Assembly: GCA_019118725.1 (NCBI GenBank)
Contig: DWYO01000074.1
Span: 1 to 8,079, forward strand
Direction: 5' to 3'
Source: Candidatus Parabacteroides intestinavium
Lineage (GTDB): Bacteria > Bacteroidota > Bacteroidia > Bacteroidales > Tannerellaceae
Length of the DNA: 8,079 nucleotides
Shown here: positions 1 through 4,910 of the stretch, piece by piece
Position numbering within the stretch: the first letter of the stretch is position 1
Layout of the letters: every line of letters starts with the position of its first letter
Notes under the pieces: generated by a model
The model's database searches: none
Seen by the model: only the letters and a program-made list of their open reading frames with translations
What the model was told of the DNA's origin: nothing
Position numbers and translations under genes: made by a program

Positions 1-52
1 CTTGATTTACTATGTTTTAGTCTTGTTTTCGAGGAAAAACGCAAAATATATT

Positions 53-60
53 TAACTTTG
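53..60 (+). promoter_or_regulatory. Bacteroidota-type -7 promoter box for the rhomboid operon
   Basis: The octamer TAACTTTG matches the Bacteroidota primary sigma factor -7 consensus TAnnTTTG exactly. A TTTC at 27-30, 22 bases upstream, is a weak -33 candidate. Transcription would start near position 65, leaving a leader of roughly 17 nt before the ATG at 82. The box matters for start choice, because the TTG at 58-60 that would extend the reading frame is part of the promoter box and would not be in the mRNA. The match is seen; activity is inferred. Confidence 0.6.
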
Positions 61-81
61 CCTCGCAAAAATATAGTTTTT

Positions 82-801
82 ATGATGAATCAAAATGGAG
101 GATTTCTGGAACAGATTCCAGTTGTAACAAAAAATCTTATTATTATCAACCTGTTGTTTTGGGTAGCCAGCCTCGCGCTTCCCAAGGCAGGCATCGATCT
201 GGTGAACATCCTGGGGCTACATTTCGTGGGAGCTGAGGATTTCTACCCATTCCAAATCATCACCTATATGTTCATGCACGACACACACTCGTTTGCACAC
301 GTGTTCTTTAATATGTTTGCAGTGTATATGTTCGGGCGTGTACTGGAACAGGTGTGGGGGCCAAAACGTTTTCTGATATTTTATATGGTAACGGGAATCG
401 GTGCAGGACTCATCCAGGAACTGGCATGGCTCTACGACTTGAGGGATGTAGTTTACGCTCCGCAGGAGCTCGTCAACATCGGTGGCGGACAAATCTTGAA
501 CAAACCCGCGTTTTACAACCTCTTCGTGACGGTAGGTGCTTCGGGAGCTGTATTCGGCATTCTGCTCGCTTTCGGCATGATGTTTCCGAATGTACCGCTT
601 TATATTATGTTCGTACCCATCCCCATCAAAGCAAAATACTTTGTCATCTTCTACGGATTGGCTGAGCTGTTCCTGGGCGTAGCCAGCTTCCAAGGAGATA
701 GCGTGGCGCACTTTGCCCATTTGGGAGGAATGCTGTTCGGCTATATATTGATTAGAATCTGGAGAAAGAAAAGTTTAAACAATGGACCATTTTATCTCTA
801 A
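82..801 (+). CDS. Rhomboid family intramembrane serine protease (first of two)
   Basis: Predicted 239-residue polytopic inner-membrane protease that would cleave transmembrane segments of other proteins; the substrate is unknown. Rhomboid landmarks appear in order: a hydrophobic first helix at about 17-33; H73-x-x-x-N77 in the second helix (AHVFFNM); the nucleophile Ser154 in GASGA; and the catalytic His213 in AHLGG, in the last helix. The Ser/His dyad and the GxSG motif are intact, so an active enzyme is expected. Six helices with almost no tail match the minimal bacterial rhomboid form. A loop of about 35 residues (116-150) separates helices 3 and 4. The start is ATG at 82 or the adjacent ATG at 85. 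An in-frame TTG at 58 is rejected because it lies inside the promoter box. The last 20 bases overlap the next rhomboid gene, indicating co-transcription and probably coupled translation. Family assignment is secure; biological role is not. Confidence 0.93.
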   Translation: MMNQNGGFLEQIPVVTKNLIIINLLFWVASLALPKAGIDLVNILGLHFVGAEDFYPFQIITYMFMHDTHSFAHVFFNMFAVYMFGRVLEQVWGPKRFLIFYMVTGIGAGLIQELAWLYDLRDVVYAPQELVNIGGGQILNKPAFYNLFVTVGASGAVFGILLAFGMMFPNVPLYIMFVPIPIKAKYFVIFYGLAELFLGVASFQGDSVAHFAHLGGMLFGYILIRIWRKKSLNNGPFYL

Positions 802-1660
802 TCTTAAAGTGAAGTTCCTGGAAGGTGACCTTTTGCTCCGCCTTCTCTATATAAACATAGGTATGTTTCTGCTGATCCGGCTGGCAGACGTGCTCCTAAT
901 GCTGTTCAACTACCCCTTTGCGCCAATATTGCGCTATCTGGAGTTTCCGTCCGCACCAATGGAGTTCCTCCTTCAGCCTTGGAGCCTGCTGACCTATATG
1001 TTCACGCACTACGATGTACTGCATATCCTGTTCAACATGCTTTGGCTTTATTGGTTCGGACGTATGTTCCTGACCTATTTCGATGCGCGAAAGCTGTTCG
1101 GAGTCTATCTGCTGGGCGGGATATTTGGGGCATTGCTGTTTATGGTGGCCTACAATCTGTTTCCCTACTATGCCGATGCCGCGTCATGCAGCTACTTGTT
1201 AGGTGCTTCAGCTTCGGTCATGGCAGTAGTGTTCGGTGTCTCCTTCTATGCCCGCGATGCCGAGGTGATGCTATTCCTGTTCGGACGCATCAAGATATTC
1301 TATCTGGCACTGCTTACTCTATTGCTCGATCTGTTATCAATCACTTCGGGCAATGCCGGCGGTCATCTGGCCCATATCGGAGGAGCATTATTTGGTATCT
1401 GGTTTGCCTCGCGGATGCGTTCGGGGAAGGACTTGACCCGCACGTTGAACCGACTACTGGACAACGTGTCTAATCTGTTCCGCAAGAAACCGAAAATGAA
1501 GGTTACCTACAAGCGAACAGAGACCGATTACGAATATAAGGCGCGGAAACGGGAGGAGGAGATGCAACTCGACGCGATACTGGACAAGCTGAAGCGTTCC
1601 GGTTACCAAAGTCTGTCTGCCGAGGAAAAAAAGCAATTGTTTAATGCCAGCAAAAAATAA
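782..1660 (+). CDS. Rhomboid family intramembrane serine protease with cytosolic C-terminal extension (second of two)
   Basis: A 292-residue protein. A rhomboid core fills about residues 20-212, followed by a charged soluble tail of about 80 residues. Core landmarks are H81-x-x-x-N85 (LHILFNM), probable nucleophile Ser143 in GASAS, and His198 in LAHIGG. The dyad is present, but the usual GxSG is GxSA here. The tail is Lys/Arg/Glu rich, probably partly helical (about 245-270), and ends in a short conserved-looking module around KRSGYQSLSAEEKKQLF. I recall this as the C-terminal domain (DUF6576) of Bacteroidota rhomboids; the name is from memory. The ATG at 782 lies inside the first rhomboid gene (20 bp overlap), and the stop is 5 bp before the EEP gene, so all three form one operon. 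The two rhomboids differ in length, active-site motif and tail, which suggests different substrates rather than a recent duplication. Confidence 0.92.
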   Translation: MDHFISNLKVKFLEGDLLLRLLYINIGMFLLIRLADVLLMLFNYPFAPILRYLEFPSAPMEFLLQPWSLLTYMFTHYDVLHILFNMLWLYWFGRMFLTYFDARKLFGVYLLGGIFGALLFMVAYNLFPYYADAASCSYLLGASASVMAVVFGVSFYARDAEVMLFLFGRIKIFYLALLTLLLDLLSITSGNAGGHLAHIGGALFGIWFASRMRSGKDLTRTLNRLLDNVSNLFRKKPKMKVTYKRTETDYEYKARKREEEMQLDAILDKLKRSGYQSLSAEEKKQLFNASKK

Positions 1661-1665
1661 TCGCC

Positions 1666-2766
1666 ATGAAAATCTTGCGGATTGTGTTTCACTCTTTTCT
1701 GCTGACAGCCCATGTCATCATAGCCTTGCTCTTTCTGGTATCAGCATTATCCGACAAGATTTCACCGGAATACTCTACCCTGTTCGCCTATCTCGGACTG
1801 GGGTTCCCCATTTTTTGCCTGCTTAACTTTCTCTTTGTCCTATACTGGCTTTTTACCCAAGAATGGCGTTTCATCTGGATCGGCCTGTTGGCGTTTCTCC
1901 TAAGTTGGGGGCAGGTGCAGCTTTATTTCCCGCTCCACTCACCGACCGATGATATTCCGAAAGAGCATACCATCAAGCTACTGACCTACAACATTATGGC
2001 TTTCGGCTACAAAGAGCATACTCCGGAGAAACCCAACCCGACAATCCGCTACATTGCCGAATCGGGAGCCGACATTGTCTGCCTGCAGGAATATGCGGAA
2101 GATACACAGAAAAAGTACCTCACCAAGCAAAAGATATACAAGGAACTGGAGATGTACCCCTATAAATCGGTTGTCTATCTGACCCGTACCGGACGATTGC
2201 GCAACGGAATAGCTGTTTTCTCCAAATATCCCATCATCAAAAGCGAACGGATCAATTACAAAAGCGAGTCGAACGGATCAGCCCTGCACCAAATCCGGAT
2301 AAACGACAAGATCCTGACTTTGGTCAACAATCATTTGGAATCCTTCAAGCTAACCACTGAGGACCGGTCGCGTTACTCTTCGTTCCTGAAAGAGATGGAT
2401 TCGGAGAAACTCGAGGACCTGCGCGGTTCACTCCAACAGAAGTTAGGCACCGCATTCAAAATACGCGCCTCGCAAGCCCGTGCCATAGTAGCGGCGGTAG
2501 ATTCCGTTCAGACCGACTATACGATAATATGTGGAGACTTCAACGATACACCTATCTCCTATGCGCATCATACCCTACAGCAAAACCTGGTAGATGCTTT
2601 TTCTGAGTCAGGACGCGGCATGGGAATCTCCTACAATGAGAATCTTTTCTGGTTTCGCATTGACCATATCCTGCATTCCCCCAACATGAAATCGTATAAC
2701 TGTACGGTGGGTGATGTGAAATACTCCGACCATTATCCCATGTGGTGCTATCTGAAACTGGAATAA
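1666..2766 (+). CDS. Membrane-anchored endonuclease/exonuclease/phosphatase (EEP) family protein
   Basis: A 366-residue protein with an N-terminal membrane region and a C-terminal EEP (DNase I-like/exonuclease III-like) metal-dependent phosphohydrolase domain. Hydrophobic segments at about 8-27, 38-62 and 68-88 resemble three membrane helices; the catalytic domain from about 103 follows. EEP motifs appear in order: Asn109 (LLTYNIM), Glu142 (CLQE), GIAVFSKYPI at 181-190, Asn222-His223 (VNNHLES), Asp291 and Asn293 (CGDFND), Asp333 (RIDHIL) and the terminal Asp355-His356 pair (SDHYP). All expected catalytic and metal-binding positions are present. The fold acts on phosphodiesters of nucleic acids, phosphoinositides or sphingomyelin, and nothing here distinguishes these. 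With three helices the domain could face the periplasm, but topology is not proven. The gene starts 5 bp after the second rhomboid and has no promoter of its own that I can see. Family is firm; substrate unknown. Confidence 0.92.
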   Translation: MKILRIVFHSFLLTAHVIIALLFLVSALSDKISPEYSTLFAYLGLGFPIFCLLNFLFVLYWLFTQEWRFIWIGLLAFLLSWGQVQLYFPLHSPTDDIPKEHTIKLLTYNIMAFGYKEHTPEKPNPTIRYIAESGADIVCLQEYAEDTQKKYLTKQKIYKELEMYPYKSVVYLTRTGRLRNGIAVFSKYPIIKSERINYKSESNGSALHQIRINDKILTLVNNHLESFKLTTEDRSRYSSFLKEMDSEKLEDLRGSLQQKLGTAFKIRASQARAIVAAVDSVQTDYTIICGDFNDTPISYAHHTLQQNLVDAFSESGRGMGISYNENLFWFRIDHILHSPNMKSYNCTVGDVKYSDHYPMWCYLKLE

Positions 2767-2856
2767 ATAGGCCACTTCCGATATGACAAACTGATTAATT
2801 CAACGTTCATTCTTGAAATACTTCCCTACACATGCTCTATTTTTTGTATTATCGTG

Positions 2857-2864
2857 TATCTTTG
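2857..2864 (+). promoter_or_regulatory. Bacteroidota-type -7 promoter box for the acyltransferase pair
   Basis: TATCTTTG is an exact match to TAnnTTTG, followed by GC as is common in this phylum, and lies 19 bases before the ATG at 2884. No good -33 TTTG is found at the expected distance of about 20 bases; the T-run with TTTG at 2843-2846 is too close. The surrounding 117-bp gap (2767-2883) holds no gene and no obvious terminator for the upstream operon, so some read-through is possible. Confidence 0.6.
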
Positions 2865-2883
2865 CAGCATAAAATAGGACGAA

Positions 2884-3699
2884 ATGGACAATAACGAAGT
2901 CAAATTGATTAATATCCGACAAGTGTTACGTCAGAAAGCGCCTTCGGTATCCCGAAAGATACCCGATTTTCTGGTGAATTATCTGATTCGTATTGTACAC
3001 CAGGACGAACTGAACGACATCATCCTGCGTTATCAAGACCAGGAGGGTGTGGAGTTCATGGAATCATTGATTCGTTATTTCGATTTGACCTTACAGGTCC
3101 ACGGGAAAATCCCGGAAAGCGGGCGGTATATATTCGTCTCCAATCACCCATTAGGCGGAATGGACGGAATTTGCCTCTCAGCACTGATTGGCAGGAAATA
3201 TGACGGGAAGATCCGTTATTTAGTCAATGATCTGCTGCTCTACCTCCGCAATCTGCAATCCATTTTCGTTCCCATCAATAAACATGGCAATCAAAGCAAA
3301 GACAATGCACGCCGGATAGAAGAGGCGTATGCCTCTGACAACCAAATAATCACATTCCCCGCCGGACTATGCTCCCGCAAAATCAAGGGACAGATAACCG
3401 ATTTAGACTGGAAGAAGTCATTCGTCCAAAAAGCGGTACAATACCAACGTGATGTGGTTCCGGTCTATTTTGACGGGCAGAACTCCGCCCGCTTCTATCG
3501 GCTGGCGAATCTGCGCAAGTCTTTGGGCATAAAGATGAATTATGAAATGATCTACCTGCCAGACGAAATGTTTCGTGCCCGGCATCAGACATTTCCCATC
3601 TATTTCGGAGAACCTATTTCGTGGAAAACCTTCGATTCCGGACGCAAACCGGCGGAGTGGGCGGATTGGGTTAAACAAATCGTCTATCGTCTAAAATGA
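2884..3699 (+). CDS. glsA: PlsC-like lysophospholipid-type O-acyltransferase, probable glycine lipid O-acyltransferase GlsA
   Basis: A 271-residue acyltransferase of the PlsC/LPLAT superfamily. The catalytic block is NHPLGGMDG at 87-95, with His88 and Asp94. The spacing is H-x5-D rather than the usual H-x4-D, a form I associate with the hemolysin-like/ornithine-lipid branch of the family. Later blocks fit: FPAGLCSRK at 158-166 in place of the EGTRS block, and VPVYFDG at 192-198. No signal peptide or long membrane helix is evident, so a peripheral inner-membrane enzyme is expected. In Bacteroidales such an enzyme, paired with GlsB, esterifies a second fatty acid onto the hydroxyl of N-(3-hydroxyacyl)glycine to make diacylated glycine lipids. 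The ATG at 2884 is preceded by AGGA four bases upstream, the only Shine-Dalgarno-like start in the window. The stop overlaps the glsB start by four bases. Superfamily is certain; the specific role rests on the partner gene. Confidence 0.85.
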   Translation: MDNNEVKLINIRQVLRQKAPSVSRKIPDFLVNYLIRIVHQDELNDIILRYQDQEGVEFMESLIRYFDLTLQVHGKIPESGRYIFVSNHPLGGMDGICLSALIGRKYDGKIRYLVNDLLLYLRNLQSIFVPINKHGNQSKDNARRIEEAYASDNQIITFPAGLCSRKIKGQITDLDWKKSFVQKAVQYQRDVVPVYFDGQNSARFYRLANLRKSLGIKMNYEMIYLPDEMFRARHQTFPIYFGEPISWKTFDSGRKPAEWADWVKQIVYRLK

Positions 3700-4670
3700 A
3701 TAACTCTATGCAGGATATCATCCAACCTATCGACCGCAAATTACTGAAGGCAGAGTTAACTCAAGGAAAAATGCTCCGCCGGACCAACAAGTCAAATAAC
3801 GAGATTTATGTTGTAACGGCCCATGACGCGCCGAACGTCATGCAGGAAATAGGTCGCCTGCGTGAAATTGCATTTCGCTATTATGGCGGGGGGACAGGGC
3901 TCCCGGTGGATATCGATGAATACGATACCATGCCGGACGCTTACCGACAGTTAATTGTCTGGAATCCAGCCGAGGAATGCATCTTGGGGGGCTACCGTTT
4001 CCTTTGCGGATCGGATGTCCGACAGGACGAATCCGGAAAACCGTTGCTGGCCACCTCGCATCTGTTCGATTTCTCTCCGGAGTTCATCCAAAATTATTTG
4101 CCCTATACCGTAGAGTTAGGACGCTCATTTGTTGCACTGGAATATCAGGCTACCCGATCGGGCAATGCACGAGGCCTGTTTGTCCTGGATAATCTTTGGG
4201 ACGGATTAGGAGCCCTCTCTGTAATAGACCCCTGCCTGCAATATTTCTTCGGCAAGGTAACGATGTATAACACCTACAATACAGAGGCTCGGAACATGAT
4301 TCTCTATTTTCTGAAGCTTCACTTCCCGGATAAAGAGCACCTGGTTACTCCCATCCATCCTTTACAAACGGATATAGATGAAGAAAAGATGAAAGCACTG
4401 TTTTGCCATGATAACTTCAAGGACAATTATAAAGTGCTGAATCAAGAGGTCCGTAAGTTCGGCATCAACGTCCCGCCTTTGGTAAATGCTTATATGAGCC
4501 TTTCTCCGAAGATGCGTGTATTCGGCACGGCCATTAACCATGAATTTGGAGAGGTGGAAGAAACCGGTATTCTCATTAAAATAAACGAGATCTTGGAAGA
4601 GAAGAAAAAGCGGCATATCGAAACCTTCCTGAAGGAAGAATGCCTGAATCCGCATTTGATCAAAAAATAA
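3696..4670 (+). CDS. glsB: GNAT-like N-acyltransferase (OlsB/hemolysin family), probable glycine N-acyltransferase GlsB
   Basis: A 324-residue protein of the GNAT-related OlsB/hemolysin acyltransferase family. Enzymes of this family transfer a 3-hydroxyacyl chain from acyl-ACP to the amine of an amino acid; in Bacteroides the GlsB product is an N-acylated glycine (commendamide-type), later O-acylated by GlsA. Recognisable segments are REIAFRYYGGGTG at 56-68, the strand ILGGYRFLCG at 96-105, and ELGRSFVALEYQ at 140-151, the family signature (ELGRS). The C-terminal third (about 215-324) lies beyond the core and ends in a Lys/Glu-rich helix. The ATG at 3696 overlaps the upstream stop as ATGA, which strongly supports this start over Met5. 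These genes lie in the order O-acyltransferase then N-acyltransferase, the same domain order as the fused bifunctional enzyme OlsF. Older pipelines may call this hemolysin; I see no evidence for haemolytic activity. Confidence 0.87.
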   Translation: MNNSMQDIIQPIDRKLLKAELTQGKMLRRTNKSNNEIYVVTAHDAPNVMQEIGRLREIAFRYYGGGTGLPVDIDEYDTMPDAYRQLIVWNPAEECILGGYRFLCGSDVRQDESGKPLLATSHLFDFSPEFIQNYLPYTVELGRSFVALEYQATRSGNARGLFVLDNLWDGLGALSVIDPCLQYFFGKVTMYNTYNTEARNMILYFLKLHFPDKEHLVTPIHPLQTDIDEEKMKALFCHDNFKDNYKVLNQEVRKFGINVPPLVNAYMSLSPKMRVFGTAINHEFGEVEETGILIKINEILEEKKKRHIETFLKEECLNPHLIKK

Positions 4671-4701
4671 AAAACATCCCCCAAAGCGAGGGAATACACC
4701 C

Positions 4702-4746
4702 AAAAAGAAAAGAGGTCTGCAACAATTGCAAACCTCTTTTCTTTTT
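4702..4746. terminator. Bidirectional rho-independent terminator between glsB and the tRNA
   Basis: The left arm (4702-4722) and right arm (4726-4746) can pair over 21 positions with one C/A mismatch (4717 with 4731) and a three-base loop. The outer part of the stem is A-rich on the left and T-rich on the right, so either strand's transcript gives a GC-containing stem followed by a U-rich run. It lies 32 bp past the glsB stop and directly abuts the encoded CCA end of the tRNA at 4747. It therefore should end both the glsA-glsB transcript and the opposing prfB/tRNA transcript. Confidence 0.85.
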
Positions 4747-4823
4747 TGGTGGTCCCACTTGGGCTTGAACCAAGGACTCCCTGATTATGAGTCAGGTGCT
4801 CTGACCAACTGAGCTATAGGACC
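4747..4823 (-). tRNA. tRNA with CAT anticodon, probably tRNA-Ile (lysidine type); tRNA-Met is the alternative
   Basis: A full 77-base cloverleaf reads on the minus strand. It has acceptor stem GGTCCTA/TGGGACC, D stem GCTC/GAGC, anticodon stem CCTGA/TCAGG around loop CTCATAA, T stem CTTGG/CCAAG around TTCAAGC, discriminator A and an encoded CCA. The anticodon CAT is at 4787-4789. CAT could mean elongator Met or the minor Ile tRNA whose C34 is changed to lysidine by TilS to read AUA. The acceptor pairs C4-G69 and C5-G68, which I recall as TilS identity elements and which E. coli elongator tRNA-Met lacks, favour Ile. The first pair G1-C72 excludes a typical bacterial initiator. It follows prfB by 87 bp on the same strand with no terminator between, so it may share the prfB transcript. 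Confidence 0.93.
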
Positions 4824-4826
4824 AAT

Positions 4827-4847
4827 ATTTCAACTATCACTTGAAAT
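4827..4847. repeat. Short inverted repeat directly upstream of the tRNA
   Basis: ATTTCAA (4827-4833) and TTGAAAT (4841-4847) form a 7-bp hairpin with a 7-base loop, ending three bases from the tRNA 5' end. Another copy of CTTGAAAT lies at 4871-4878, inside the spacer of the larger inverted repeat, so the two structures could compete. The composition is AT-rich and chance is possible. A tRNA leader or processing structure is the simplest reading. Confidence 0.35.
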
Positions 4848-4849
4848 CG

Positions 4850-4894
4850 GCTGCAATATTACTACATATTCTTGAAATACGCAAATATTGCAGC
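4850..4894. repeat. Perfect 11-bp inverted repeat between prfB and the tRNA
   Basis: GCTGCAATATT at 4850-4860 is exactly complementary to AATATTGCAGC at 4884-4894, with a 23-base spacer. In the minus-strand transcript this would form a stem-loop starting about 17 bases after the prfB stop. No T-tract follows, so it is not a standard intrinsic terminator. It could be a 3'-UTR structure, an RNA-processing signal separating prfB from the tRNA, or a protein-binding palindrome. The sequence is seen; function is unknown. Confidence 0.55.
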
Positions 4895-4910
4895 ACTATT
4901 TTACAAATCT

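Noticed and set aside
58..81. In-frame TTG at 58 as the start of the first rhomboid, adding eight residues
   Set aside because: The TTG forms part of the TAACTTTG promoter box, so it would precede the transcription start. ATG at 82 and 85 follow, and the added residues have no rhomboid character.
217..720. 167-codon minus-strand open frame inside the first rhomboid
   Set aside because: It overlaps a clear rhomboid gene on the other strand and its translation shows no recognisable domain. It is a shadow frame.
2809..2821. 13-base exact repeat ATTCTTGAAATAC, also at 4868-4880
   Set aside because: Both copies are in AT-rich intergenic DNA, and a single 13-base match is within chance for a window this size. 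Flanks do not extend the match.
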